From Allobacillus halotolerans (lineage in GTDB: Bacteria; Bacillota; Bacilli; Bacillales; Alkalibacillaceae), in NCBI RefSeq assembly GCF_028743495.1, contig NZ_CP117968.1: 64,000 nt of DNA. The stretch is one strand, 5' to 3'. The first letter of the stretch is position 1; each line of letters opens with the position of its first letter. The translations under genes were made by a program, and so were the position numbers. The notes beneath the pieces are model-generated. The model did not search any database, had not been told where the DNA came from, and worked only from the letters and a program-made list of their open reading frames with translations. Shown one piece after another: positions 34,907 to 43,066 of the stretch.

Positions 34907-35131
34907 TTAGTCATTTTCGTAATTTAAGTATTCCGTCCATAATTCATCGAATATGGATAATGCCTCCGGAAAAGGACTATTGAATTCAAGGTAATCTGTC
35001 AGCTCGGCATAACTGGTTGTTTGTTTTGGAAAGTCATGTTCTTGAAACATCCAGTCAGCGAGCCTTTTTTTATTATTATGTCGATCTCGAATACCTCGAT
35101 AGCTCATGGCAAAATGATAAAAACTTCTCAA
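34907..35131 (-). CDS. yozE: YozE family (SAM-like fold) protein
   Basis: A 74-residue protein matching the YozE/UPF0346 family. SFYHFAMSYRG and the downstream DFPKQTTSYAELTDYLE followed by FDELWTEYL are its hallmarks. The family folds as a small helical bundle related to sterile alpha motifs, a protein or nucleic-acid binding scaffold. It lies 15 bases downstream of tatC on the same strand, so it is probably cotranscribed. No function is established. Confidence 0.9.
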   Translation of the reverse strand: MRSFYHFAMSYRGIRDRHNNKKRLADWMFQEHDFPKQTTSYAELTDYLEFNSPFPEALSIFDELWTEYLNYEND

Positions 35132-35146
35132 TTAAACTCACCTACA

Positions 35147-35905
35147 TTATTCATCAGTATCTGTATACAATGATTTCAAGTGTCTCATTCTTCTTCGGTA
35201 AACGATACCAGACATAAAGATTGCTATTTCATATAACAAAATTAACGGTCCAGCAACGAGTAATTGTAATACGAAGTCTGGAGGAGATAACATCGCTCCT
35301 AGAATAACAAGAATTAAATAAGCGTACTTTCTTGTTTTCTTCATTACCTTTGGATCCAAAATACCTAAACTCGTTAGAAACATTGCAATTAATGGAACTT
35401 CGAAAAAGAACGCAAAAGGAATGGTTGTTTGCATGATGAATTTAAAATAATTTCTGGCTGTGTACATTTCTTGTACAACACCCTCACTTAAATCCAAAAG
35501 AAAATGTAAAATTAAGTCTTTAATGAAAAAGAAGCCAAAACCAAGACCCAATACAAACAACAAAAACATTGCGGGAATGTATAACAAACTCACTTTCCGT
35601 TCCTTTTTCGTTAATCCTGGGCTGATGAATAGCCACAATTGTAATCCTAGAAATGGCAAGGTAATGATCAATCCTGCCATCGTGGCAATCATAATGTAGA
35701 CCCAAATAATTTCAAAAGGGCTCAAAATTGTCAGCTGGAAAGGTACATCGCCTTCAACGTAAAAGTAGATATCTTTTGCGAAATAAAATCCAAGTCCAAA
35801 AAAGACAATAAATACACCTAGAGAAATGAACAATCTTTTTCTTAACTCACCTAGGTGACCTGTCCAATGCATATCTTCTGGAATTGTTTGTGTGTTTTTT
35901 GCCAT
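35147..35905 (-). CDS. tatC: Twin-arginine translocase subunit TatC
   Basis: A 252-residue protein with six transmembrane helices, the receptor for twin-arginine signal peptides. Conserved features include the N-terminal MHWTGHLGELRKRLF with its Glu, the LTILSPFEIIWVYIMIA segment, SPGLTKKERK after helix 2, and the helix 5-6 region with MLSPPDFVLQLLVAGPLILLYE. AGAAGGGTGA precedes ATG at 35905. Two tatA genes lie immediately upstream on the same strand, forming a tatA-tatA-tatC unit. Confidence 0.95.
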   Translation of the reverse strand: MAKNTQTIPEDMHWTGHLGELRKRLFISLGVFIVFFGLGFYFAKDIYFYVEGDVPFQLTILSPFEIIWVYIMIATMAGLIITLPFLGLQLWLFISPGLTKKERKVSLLYIPAMFLLFVLGLGFGFFFIKDLILHFLLDLSEGVVQEMYTARNYFKFIMQTTIPFAFFFEVPLIAMFLTSLGILDPKVMKKTRKYAYLILVILGAMLSPPDFVLQLLVAGPLILLYEIAIFMSGIVYRRRMRHLKSLYTDTDE

Positions 35906-35976
35906 ATCTTTCACCCTTCTAACGACAAAGCTTACTCTTTTGAACGAATAAAACAAGTATTAAGAATAAAAGAAGA

Positions 35977-35994
35977 TGTAAGGGAGTCCTTACA
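35977..35994 (-). terminator. Hairpin between tatA and tatC (possible attenuator)
   Basis: Perfect 7-bp stem TGTAAGG / CCTTACA with a 4-base loop. On the - strand it is followed by TCTTCTTTTATT. It could terminate most transcripts after tatA and lower tatC expression. Confidence 0.55.
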
Positions 35995-36014
35995 CCTTTC
36001 AGTTCCCAACGTAT

Positions 36015-36215
36015 TTATTGATCTTTTTGATTCGTATCTTTTTGATCTTTTGAAGAGGAGTCATCATTCACTAAATCGTTTGTTGCTTTTTTAAATTCTT
36101 TCAACGTGCTACCAAAGGCCTTTCCGACTTCAGGAAGCTTAGAAGGTCCGAATACCAACAATGCAACAATTAGAATCAAAATCAAGCCAGGAATACCAAT
36201 TCCTCCAAGTGACAT
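36015..36215 (-). CDS. tatA: Twin-arginine translocase subunit TatA
   Basis: A 66-residue TatA. MSLGGIGIPGLILILIVALLVF is the membrane helix; FGPSKLPEVGKAFG is the hinge and start of the amphipathic helix, and a short Asp/Lys/Gln tail follows. ATG at 36215 lies seven bases after GAGGTG; the longer frame adds five residues with no support. It lies between a shorter tatA upstream and tatC downstream. Confidence 0.94.
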   Translation of the reverse strand: MSLGGIGIPGLILILIVALLVFGPSKLPEVGKAFGSTLKEFKKATNDLVNDDSSSKDQKDTNQKDQ

Positions 36216-36258
36216 AAAAATGCACCTCACGATAATAAGTTAGTTTATTTCAATGAAC

Positions 36259-36423
36259 TTAACGATTATTTTCCTTTTCATCTTCTTTTTCACTTTTTGA
36301 TGAATTTTTGAATTCTTTGAACGTTTGTCCAAATGCTTTACCTAATTCGGGCAGTTTTTTTGGCCCGAATAAAACAAGTAAAATTAATAGAATTAATATT
36401 AATCCTGGAATTCCTACATGCAC
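36259..36423 (-). CDS. Third TatA-like subunit, very short, GTG start
   Basis: A 54-codon gene running from GTG at 36423 to TAA at 36259. It encodes MHVGIPGLILILLILLVLFG, then PKKLPELGKAFGQTFKEFKN and a Ser/Lys/Glu tail, a complete minimal TatA. AGGTGTGA sits six bases before the GTG. It is 43 bases upstream of the next tatA on the same strand, so a tandem duplication is likely. Its membrane helix lacks polar residues before the IPG turn, unlike its neighbours. Confidence 0.85.
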   Translation of the reverse strand: MHVGIPGLILILLILLVLFGPKKLPELGKAFGQTFKEFKNSSKSEKEDEKENNR

Positions 36424-36516
36424 GGCTCACACCTGCCATTTCTTCATCTGTTACCTTCTTATTTTCACCGATTTGGAGAAATATTGCAAACATAAGGTTC
36501 ATTTGTTGTAAAATAT

Positions 36517-37002
36517 TCACGTTTTATCTCGTTCGTAAACATAAAATACATGCTCATATTTATTTTTCTCATCCACAATACCTTTTTGACTGGATACTTC
36601 CTCCCATTGACTCCAATTGACTTCAGGAAAATAAGTGTCCCCTTCAAATGTTTCATGAATTTTTGTGACATACATTCGGTCGACAAAATCAATCGCTTTT
36701 TCAAATAGTTGCGAACCACCGATGATGATGATTTCATCATAAGATTTAAAGCGATCTAGCTCGTCCCATGAATGAATGACGGTACAACCTTCCTGCTCAT
36801 ATTTTTCATCTCTGGTCATGATAATATTCTCTCTATTCGGCAAGGGCCTTCCAATGGATTCAAACGTTTTCCGTCCCATTACGATGGGTTTACCTGTAGT
36901 CACTTTTTTAAAATATTTTAGGTCATTCGGTAGATGCCAAGGCATTCCGTTCTGATGACCGATGACTTGATTTTCATCAAATGCAACCATTAACGAATAC
37001 AT
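36517..37002 (-). CDS. dfrA: Dihydrofolate reductase
   Basis: A 161-residue DHFR that reduces dihydrofolate to tetrahydrofolate. Typical blocks are VIGHQNGMPWHLPNDLKYFK (active-site loop, catalytic Asp), GRKTFESIGRPLPNR (NADPH) and IIGGSQLFEKAI. AAGGAGTGA precedes ATG. It lies 14 bases after thyA; the two are a conserved operon because thymidylate synthase produces the dihydrofolate that this enzyme recycles. Confidence 0.96.
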   Translation of the reverse strand: MYSLMVAFDENQVIGHQNGMPWHLPNDLKYFKKVTTGKPIVMGRKTFESIGRPLPNRENIIMTRDEKYEQEGCTVIHSWDELDRFKSYDEIIIIGGSQLFEKAIDFVDRMYVTKIHETFEGDTYFPEVNWSQWEEVSSQKGIVDEKNKYEHVFYVYERDKT

Positions 37003-37016
37003 GCTGTCATCACTCC

Positions 37017-37973
37017 TTAAACCGCAACAGGTGCTTTAATTGGTGGGTGCGGATGATAGTTCTCGATCTGAATATCTTCCACATTAAAATCGAAAATATG
37101 TTGTTTGTCTTTATTCAGTGTTAATGTTGGCCCCGTTTTAGGTGTTCGGGAAAGTAACGTGTTTATTTGCTCAAAATGATTATGGTAAATATGAGCGTCC
37201 CCAATCGTATGGATAAACTCACCGACTTCAAGTTGACATTCATGGGCGACAAGATGAGTCAATAAAGCATAACTTGCAATATTGAATGGAATACCAAGGA
37301 AAACATCACCACTTCTTTGGTAAAGCTGACAGGAAAGTTTCCCGTTTTCTACATAGAATTGGAATAATGTGTGGCAGGGTGGTAAAGCCATTGATGGAAC
37401 ATCTACCGGGTTCCATGCAGAAACAATTAACCTTCTTGACGAAGGATTTTGTTTAATTTGTTCAATGACTTGTTTTAGCTGGTCAACCGTTTCATCGGCT
37501 GGTCCACGCCAATCTCGCCACTGTTTTCCATATACATTTCCCAGTTCGCCAAAACGATTGGCGAACTCATCGTCAGTAAGAATATTTTCTTTAAAAATCG
37601 CTAATTGCTTTTCGTATTGCTTTTTAAATTCAGGATCTTTTTGTGATCGAATACCAAAATCGGTCATGTCAGGCCCGTCATATTCTTCACTTTCCACCCA
37701 AGATTTAAAAGCCCACTCGTTCCAAATATTGTTGTTGTGCTCCAATAAATAACGAATATTTGTATCACCTTTGATGAACCAGAGTAATTCACTGACGATT
37801 AATCGGAGAGGCACTTTTTTTGTTGTCAATAATGGAAAGTTTTCATTTAAATCAAATCGCATTTGATAACCAAAGATCGACCTTGTTCCTGTTTTCGTTC
37901 GATCATCTCGGTCAGAGCCATTTTCCATTACTTGCTTGCATAAATCTAAATAAGCGTGTTCATTTTTATTCAC
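37017..37973 (-). CDS. thyA: Thymidylate synthase
   Basis: A 318-residue ThyA that methylates dUMP to dTMP with methylenetetrahydrofolate. The catalytic Cys200 is in MALPPCHTLFQFYV; RTGTRSIFGYQMRFDL-type and NIASYALLTH blocks follow the family. The extra segment around residues 90-140 is that of the longer L. casei-type enzymes. Two GTG codons are adjacent (37976 and 37973); the inner one has the better distance (8 bases) from GGGAGGC. First gene of the thyA-dfrA operon. Confidence 0.95.
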   Translation of the reverse strand: MNKNEHAYLDLCKQVMENGSDRDDRTKTGTRSIFGYQMRFDLNENFPLLTTKKVPLRLIVSELLWFIKGDTNIRYLLEHNNNIWNEWAFKSWVESEEYDGPDMTDFGIRSQKDPEFKKQYEKQLAIFKENILTDDEFANRFGELGNVYGKQWRDWRGPADETVDQLKQVIEQIKQNPSSRRLIVSAWNPVDVPSMALPPCHTLFQFYVENGKLSCQLYQRSGDVFLGIPFNIASYALLTHLVAHECQLEVGEFIHTIGDAHIYHNHFEQINTLLSRTPKTGPTLTLNKDKQHIFDFNVEDIQIENYHPHPPIKAPVAV

Positions 37974-38121
37974 CACTTATGCCTCCCTATCTGTTTCTTA
38001 TTCATATTGTACCTAATTTTCAGCGATTATGACAATCATATAACAAATAGTCTTAATCCGAATAATTAATCATGCCCACTCATAAAAGTTTTAATATCAA
38101 AGTGCAAAGGGTGATGAAAAG

Positions 38122-39153
38122 ATGTTACGCAAAAAAAGAGGAAGACCAATGTTGTTGGGAACCGTTGCAGGTAGTTTGGCCATCAGTTCACCCCTCATCC
38201 TTCATGTACCCGTTGACGCTCAAACAAAAGAACAAATATCAGAGCTTAAACAATTGAAGTATGGAGACCATGAACAAGCGGTTGTTGAACTACAACGAAA
38301 ATTAAAGGTACTTAGACATTATCAAGGTGAGTATACACCCAATTACAATATCCTAACTGAACACGCTGTGAAGAGTTTTCAATCAGAACACTCACTAGAA
38401 GTCAGCGGTGCAGTGAACGATGAAACCATTATTGCCTTGGAAGATGAAATGGAACAACATTACCATGAATCGATTCGTCGTTATGCTGAAAAATTAACAT
38501 ATGGTGAACAATCCAATCGGGTCAAAAATGTTCAACGCGCGCTAAGCTACTTTGGCTATTACGATTTTGCGATTGACGGGATTGCTGGTGTAAAAACAAA
38601 AAACGCATTGGAAAGCTATGGAGATATTGAAGGATTCGACCTGGCTTTGGACACATTGAAGACACCTGAACCGACTGTCCAGCAAGTGCAGTCTTCCAAT
38701 AGTCCAACCAACCGTTCACAAGTAACACAATCGCAATCAGCGTCAACGAAACCTAAAGAACAATCCGTTACGAAGACTAAAACAACAAGCAAAGCGAGCC
38801 ACGCATCGGTTATGAAAACAGCTCAATCTCATATTGGAACACCTTATGTTTGGGGTGGAGAAACGCCTACTGGATTCGATTGTAGTGGATTCTTACAATA
38901 TGTATATAATCAGCATGGCATTTCGCTGCCAAGAACAGTGAGTTCCATTTGGAATTCGACAAAATCGGTGGATCAACCAAGTATCGGTGATTTAGTGTTT
39001 TTTGAAACCTACCGCTCAGGTCCTTCTCACGCCGGTATTTATCTTGGTAATGGCAAGTTTATTCATGCGGGTGCGTCAACGGGTGTGACCATTAGTCATT
39101 TAGATAATAACTACTGGAAGTCACGATATATCGGTGCAAAATCCGTCCGTTAA
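38122..39153 (+). CDS. Secreted NlpC/P60 peptidoglycan hydrolase with two peptidoglycan-binding domains
   Basis: A 343-residue exported cell-wall hydrolase. The signal peptide covers about 1-34 (cleavage near VDAQ). Two PG_binding_1 repeats (about 45-115 and 125-175) share KYGDHEQAVVELQRKL-like helices. A Ser/Thr/Gln/Lys linker (about 185-230) leads to the NlpC/P60 domain. Catalytic Cys254 is in FDCSGF, His303 in SHAGIYLG and the third residue is His315 in FIHAG. It should cut between D-Glu and the diamino acid of stem peptides, as LytE/CwlS-type enzymes do. Single gene with its own terminator. Confidence 0.93.
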   Translation: MLRKKRGRPMLLGTVAGSLAISSPLILHVPVDAQTKEQISELKQLKYGDHEQAVVELQRKLKVLRHYQGEYTPNYNILTEHAVKSFQSEHSLEVSGAVNDETIIALEDEMEQHYHESIRRYAEKLTYGEQSNRVKNVQRALSYFGYYDFAIDGIAGVKTKNALESYGDIEGFDLALDTLKTPEPTVQQVQSSNSPTNRSQVTQSQSASTKPKEQSVTKTKTTSKASHASVMKTAQSHIGTPYVWGGETPTGFDCSGFLQYVYNQHGISLPRTVSSIWNSTKSVDQPSIGDLVFFETYRSGPSHAGIYLGNGKFIHAGASTGVTISHLDNNYWKSRYIGAKSVR

Positions 39154-39157
39154 CATT

Positions 39158-39202
39158 AAAAAGGATCATCGATTCTCTGGGTGAATCGGATGATCCTTTT
39201 TT
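39158..39202 (+). terminator. Terminator of the NlpC/P60 gene
   Basis: Stem AAAAAGGATCATC / GATGATCCTTTTT with an inner GATTC / GAATC extension, then a T run. Confidence 0.93.
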
Positions 39203-39264
39203 GTGTATACTATTCTTGCTCAATTCTTTTTGTTCTGCTGGTTCACTGGCTAATATGTTATTGC

Positions 39265-39293
39265 TTGACGCTAAACTGACTATTCAGTATACT
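39265..39293 (+). promoter_or_regulatory. SigA promoter of the cold-shock gene with a long leader
   Basis: TTGACG and TATACT separated by exactly 17 bases. Transcription would start near 39300, leaving a leader of about 150 bases before the cold-shock ATG. Such long leaders in csp mRNAs are commonly temperature-responsive. Confidence 0.78.
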
Positions 39294-39452
39294 GAAAGTG
39301 CAATAAAGATGTGAAGGATTTGGTTTTTTTTGGCAAGTGATTGATGAATTTCAGATGGTGAATCATTGATCTTGCAAACGAACTAGTCACTTTACATGTT
39401 ATTGTGAATATCACACACCATCAGGTGAAAGTTTTTAGGAGGATTTATTTAA

Positions 39453-39653
39453 ATGGAAAACGGCGTAGTAAAATGGTTTAATGCTGAAAAGGGCTATGGA
39501 TTCATTCAAGTTGAAGGTGGAGACGATGTATTCGTACACTACTCTGCAATTCAAGAAGAAGGATTCAAAACATTAGATGAAGGTCAAGAAGTTGAATTTG
39601 AAATTGTGGAAGGCGACCGCGGACCACAAGCAGCTAATGTAAATAAAAAATAA
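39453..39653 (+). CDS. Cold-shock protein (CspA/CspB family)
   Basis: A 66-residue single-domain OB-fold RNA chaperone. The RNA-binding motifs are KGYGFI (RNP1) and VFVHYSAI (RNP2); WFNAEKG precedes them. It melts secondary structure in mRNA during cold or growth changes. TAGGAGGA precedes ATG. It has its own promoter and terminator. Confidence 0.97.
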   Translation: MENGVVKWFNAEKGYGFIQVEGGDDVFVHYSAIQEEGFKTLDEGQEVEFEIVEGDRGPQAANVNKK

Positions 39654-39670
39654 TAAACAAAAAATATACC

Positions 39671-39710
39671 CTGGCCAAGCCTATCGTAGGTTTGGCCAGT
39701 TTTCTTTTTG
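39671..39710 (+). terminator. Terminator of the cold-shock gene
   Basis: Thirteen-bp stem CTGGCCAAGCCTA / TAGGTTTGGCCAG (one G-U pair) with a 3-base loop, then TTTTCTTTTT. Confidence 0.93.
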
Positions 39711-39782
39711 ATAAACACACATAAAATTTTCAATCAGCTATTGTTTATTTTCTAATTCTTTATTATGCTTATAGTTGTTTTA

Positions 39783-39823
39783 AACGCAGTTCGCAAAATC
39801 CTGCGTAATCAAAACTAAGGAGT
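39783..39823 (+). promoter_or_regulatory. preQ1-I riboswitch
   Basis: P1 stem CGCAG (39785-39789) and CTGCG (39801-39805) enclose loop TTCGCAAAATC. An A-rich tail TAATCAAAACTAAGGAG follows and ends in the ribosome site. Stem, C-rich/UUCG-containing loop and AAAACTAAGG tail are the class I preQ1 aptamer layout. Ligand binding would fold the tail into a pseudoknot and hide the AAGGAG. The gene downstream encodes a queuosine-precursor transporter, which fits. Confidence 0.85.
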
Positions 39824-39830
39824 GGTTTGA

Positions 39831-40511
39831 ATGTCAAACGAAGTATTATGGTTAATTTTTGCATTGGTCAATTTCTTATTGGTCATATTTATCTATCGTA
39901 TTTTTGGGAAAAATGGTTTGATTGTTTGGATTGGGATGTCCACCGTACTCGCAAATATGCAGGTGTTGAAAACAGTAGAATTATTTGGTGTGACGGCGAC
40001 GTTAGGGAATATCGTTTATGGAACGATTTTTCTCGCAACAGACATCATCAACGAAAAATACGGTAAAGAAGAAGCACGAAAAGCAGTGTGGTTAGGCTTT
40101 TACACGTTGATTACGATGACTATTGTCATGCAATTTGCCTTGCTATTTCAACCGCATGAATCAGATGTTGCCCATGAAGCACTTTCGGATATTTTCAGTC
40201 TTGTTCCGCAAGTGGCGGTTGGTAGTTTGCTGGCATATATCATCAGTCAGAACATTGATGTCGTTATATTTGCGAAATTAAAGAGCAAATTTGCCGGAAC
40301 GAAATTTTTATGGATACGTAATAACTTAAGTACTATGATCAGTCAGTTGATTGATACGACGATCTTCTCAGTTATAGCATTTTGGCATTTCCTAACGACG
40401 GATATGAGTGTGTGGCTTTCCATTTTCCTTTCAACTTATGTCATCAAATTTCTCGTATCAGCACTGGACACACCGTTTATGTATATGGCCAAGAAAATCC
40501 ATAAATCATAA
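39831..40511 (+). CDS. Queuosine precursor transporter (YhhQ/YpdP, VUT family)
   Basis: A 226-residue membrane protein with about six helices. Family blocks are TLGNIVYGTIFLATDIINEKYGKEEARKAV and the later NNLSTMISQLIDTTIFSVIAFW. These proteins import preQ0/preQ1 or a related 7-deazaguanine used to make queuosine in tRNA. The upstream preQ1-I riboswitch overlaps its ribosome site and predicts repression when preQ1 is plentiful. Convergent with a sulfurtransferase gene. Confidence 0.9.
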   Translation: MSNEVLWLIFALVNFLLVIFIYRIFGKNGLIVWIGMSTVLANMQVLKTVELFGVTATLGNIVYGTIFLATDIINEKYGKEEARKAVWLGFYTLITMTIVMQFALLFQPHESDVAHEALSDIFSLVPQVAVGSLLAYIISQNIDVVIFAKLKSKFAGTKFLWIRNNLSTMISQLIDTTIFSVIAFWHFLTTDMSVWLSIFLSTYVIKFLVSALDTPFMYMAKKIHKS

Positions 40512-40560
40512 TTGAATTCCCCTGTTAAAGTAATCAACGTTAATACTTAACAGAACCATA

Positions 40561-40606
40561 AAAAAAGGATGCTACAAGTCTTATGAACACGTAGACATCC
40601 TTTTTT
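40561..40606. terminator. Bidirectional terminator between the queuosine transporter and sulfurtransferase genes
   Basis: AAAAAAGGATG-C-TAC pairs with GTA-GA-CATCCTTTTTT around an 18-base loop, between convergent genes. Confidence 0.85.
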
Positions 40607-40621
40607 TTACATTCACTTCAC

Positions 40622-41452
40622 CTATTTTTTGGTTTCTACGGGATTCTGGTCATTCGAAATCCAGTCACTGAAACTTCCCGGGTATAGCTTCACATTCTCG
40701 TAGCCTGCTTGCAATAAGGCTAAGACATTCGGTGTTGCCGTTACACCAGAGCCACAATAAACAATCACTTCCTTATTCCGGTCGATTTCTTGAAAATGTT
40801 TATTAATTTCTGGCTGGCTTTTCAACTGTCCATCTTCAAAAAGTTGTGACCAATCATAATTCACAGCACCTGGTATATGCCCTGCTTTGTGGTCGATTGG
40901 TTCGATTTTTCCACTATACCTTTCAGCACTTCGTGAATCAATCAAGGTTACATCTTCATTATTGAGCTTTTGTTTCACTTCTTTCTGATTGACCATAAGC
41001 TTTTCGTTTACTTGAAAATCTCCGTACGTTACAGGTTCTTTTTCGACCGAACCCGATTCAGTAGGAAAACCATGATCTTTCCACGCAGTGAAACCCCCAT
41101 TCAATATCGAAATGTTTGAATGGCCGATGACCATTAGCATCCAATACATCCTAGAAGCAAAAGCATGATTATCATCATAAACAATGACTTCGGTATTCCG
41201 GTCAATTCCTCGATCGCCTAGTTTTTGAGCAAATGCTTGCCAATCTGGAAGCGGATGCCTACCACCAATTCGATGTTCATGCACAGGGTCACTGAGATCA
41301 CTGTCTAAGTTGAAATAGACGGCACCAGGTATATGGGCGGAACGATAATCCATTTCCCCTTTCGATGTGTCTTGTAAATCGAAGCGGCAATCCACAAACT
41401 GTACGTTCGAATCTTTCCATTTTTGATAAGCCTCATCTACTGAAATAAACAT
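40622..41452 (-). CDS. Sulfurtransferase (tandem rhodanese, thiosulfate/mercaptopyruvate type)
   Basis: A 276-residue protein with two rhodanese domains. The inactive N-terminal one holds FVDCRFDL and DDNHAFASRMYWML; the active C-terminal one has Cys233 in YCGSGVTA. CGSGVTA is closer to mercaptopyruvate/thiosulfate sulfurtransferases of the SseA type. It moves sulfane sulfur to cyanide or thiols. Its ATG overlaps the upstream bpsB-like stop codon (TAATG), so it is the last gene of the bpsA-bpsB operon. Confidence 0.9.
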   Translation of the reverse strand: MFISVDEAYQKWKDSNVQFVDCRFDLQDTSKGEMDYRSAHIPGAVYFNLDSDLSDPVHEHRIGGRHPLPDWQAFAQKLGDRGIDRNTEVIVYDDNHAFASRMYWMLMVIGHSNISILNGGFTAWKDHGFPTESGSVEKEPVTYGDFQVNEKLMVNQKEVKQKLNNEDVTLIDSRSAERYSGKIEPIDHKAGHIPGAVNYDWSQLFEDGQLKSQPEINKHFQEIDRNKEVIVYCGSGVTATPNVLALLQAGYENVKLYPGSFSDWISNDQNPVETKK

Positions 41453-41973
41453 TAAACCTCTCCCCTTCCCTCGTTATATTTTTCTAAAGCTCTATTTTCC
41501 ATCGGAATTCGTTTGGACATTAGCACGATGTGTAAAATGGGGAATATAATTGCTGACCAATAGGCATGAAACAATAAAGAAATTACGATGAATTCTAGGA
41601 ACACAATCCAATAATTTGGATGTCTTACAAAACGAAAAAGTCCTCTATTCACTAACCTTGCGCCTGGTAGCACAATGATTTTCGTGTTCCAAAATCGCCC
41701 CATAGTGTGGAGCAACCAAAAACGCAAGAGTTGTAGCACGACAAAGCTAATCAACCATATGGCAGATAAAGTAGCTTGTAGTTGATGGTTAAAATAGGCT
41801 TCAATCAACAACGCCAAGAAAAATATTGTGTGCACCCAAACAATCCAATGATAATAAGGATCTTGGATTTCGATTGCTCCTCGGGCTTTCTGATATTTTT
41901 CATTCGATTTGGCCAGACGTAATTCATAAAGCCGTTGTAAGATAAGATAAAACCAGATGCCAAGATAAATCAT
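41452..41973 (-). CDS. bpsB: Isoprenylcysteine-carboxyl-methyltransferase-like protein (YpbQ/BpsB)
   Basis: A 173-residue membrane protein with about five helices. The ICMT/PEMT signature is present: RLVNRGLFRFVRHPNYW, then the last helix with MENRALEKYNEG. In B. subtilis this partner of the type III polyketide synthase methylates alkylpyrones made by BpsA. It overlaps bpsA by four bases (ATGA) and the sulfurtransferase by one, so translation is coupled. Confidence 0.92.
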   Translation of the reverse strand: MIYLGIWFYLILQRLYELRLAKSNEKYQKARGAIEIQDPYYHWIVWVHTIFFLALLIEAYFNHQLQATLSAIWLISFVVLQLLRFWLLHTMGRFWNTKIIVLPGARLVNRGLFRFVRHPNYWIVFLEFIVISLLFHAYWSAIIFPILHIVLMSKRIPMENRALEKYNEGRGEV

Positions 41974-43034
41974 TCGCTACGCTCCATTAATAGCATCTCT
42001 GATGAAAATCCTGGCCCTAAAGCAGTCACTAAGTGTTTTCCTTCTTTTTTAGACGTTTCTTCATTCAAAAATGCCTCTAAGACAAAAAGTACGGTCGCTG
42101 ATGACATGTTCCCGAATTGCCGTAAAACGATTGAGGACAGGTGGGCATCTTGATGGGGATAGAGTAATTCTTCTATATTTTTAAGTATTTTTTTACCGCC
42201 AGGATGAGCGATTAACTGATTGATTTCACTTAAATCTATGCTGTTATTTGCAAGGAAATCATTCAAGTGATTTTTCCAAAAAGTATGGACGAGTTCAGGT
42301 ATTTCGCGAGAAAAGATGACGTGGAACCCATCATCTTTTACATCCCATCCCATAAGATCCATGGAATTTTTCTTAATTCGTGAACTGGATGCGGTCAATT
42401 GAAAACTCGGACCATTTTCATTTGATGGATGGTCCGTTCCCAACAGCAATACAGCCCCTGCCCCATCTGAAAATAAGGCTGTACCGACAATATCCTTAGG
42501 TGTTAGGTCATCCGGATGAAAGGCGACACTCGCCAATTCGGTAGCAACGAGTAAAACAGATTTCGTTGGATGCGCTTTCAAGTAATCATACGCACGAGCC
42601 AGACCACTGGCGCCACCTGCACAACCTAGGCCAAATAAAGGCATGCGTATAATCCGGTCGTTCAAATCTAACCGGTTGATGAGTTGGGCGTCCAAGGTTG
42701 GCGTTAATACCCCGGTGCTATTGACGGTGATGATGGCATCAATATCCGGTACCTGCACTTCATGTTGATTGTTGAGGCATTTTTTAACAGCTTCAAAAGC
42801 AAGTTGAACGCCATGTTCTTCATATAATTTGTTTCGTTCCCGAAACGATCTTTGTTGCTGAAAAAAAGAAGGATGAACAACAAAATGGCGTTTGCTGATA
42901 TCCGCTTGGTCAAATACATTCAAAAAGCGTCGCAATCGTCGATCAGACACAAAAGAACTGATGAATTTTTTTGCGTCTTCTTGTGTTAATTGCTGTTCAG
43001 GAACAGCTGTACCAACCGAATGAATCATCGCCAT
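41970..43034 (-). CDS. bpsA: Type III polyketide synthase (BpsA/BcsA-like)
   Basis: A 354-residue chalcone-synthase-fold enzyme that extends fatty acyl-CoA with malonyl-CoA to alkylpyrones. The nucleophile is Cys138 in GLGCAGGASG; His and Asn of the triad are in QLIAHPGGKKIL and FGNMSSATVLF. FSDGAGAVLL is the usual core strand. First gene of bpsA-bpsB-sulfurtransferase, 32 bases after the M32 peptidase gene. Confidence 0.94.
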   Translation of the reverse strand: MAMIHSVGTAVPEQQLTQEDAKKFISSFVSDRRLRRFLNVFDQADISKRHFVVHPSFFQQQRSFRERNKLYEEHGVQLAFEAVKKCLNNQHEVQVPDIDAIITVNSTGVLTPTLDAQLINRLDLNDRIIRMPLFGLGCAGGASGLARAYDYLKAHPTKSVLLVATELASVAFHPDDLTPKDIVGTALFSDGAGAVLLLGTDHPSNENGPSFQLTASSSRIKKNSMDLMGWDVKDDGFHVIFSREIPELVHTFWKNHLNDFLANNSIDLSEINQLIAHPGGKKILKNIEELLYPHQDAHLSSIVLRQFGNMSSATVLFVLEAFLNEETSKKEGKHLVTALGPGFSSEMLLMERSE

Positions 43035-43066
43035 ATAGATGTTCCTCCTTCAAATTCAGGTCTAAT

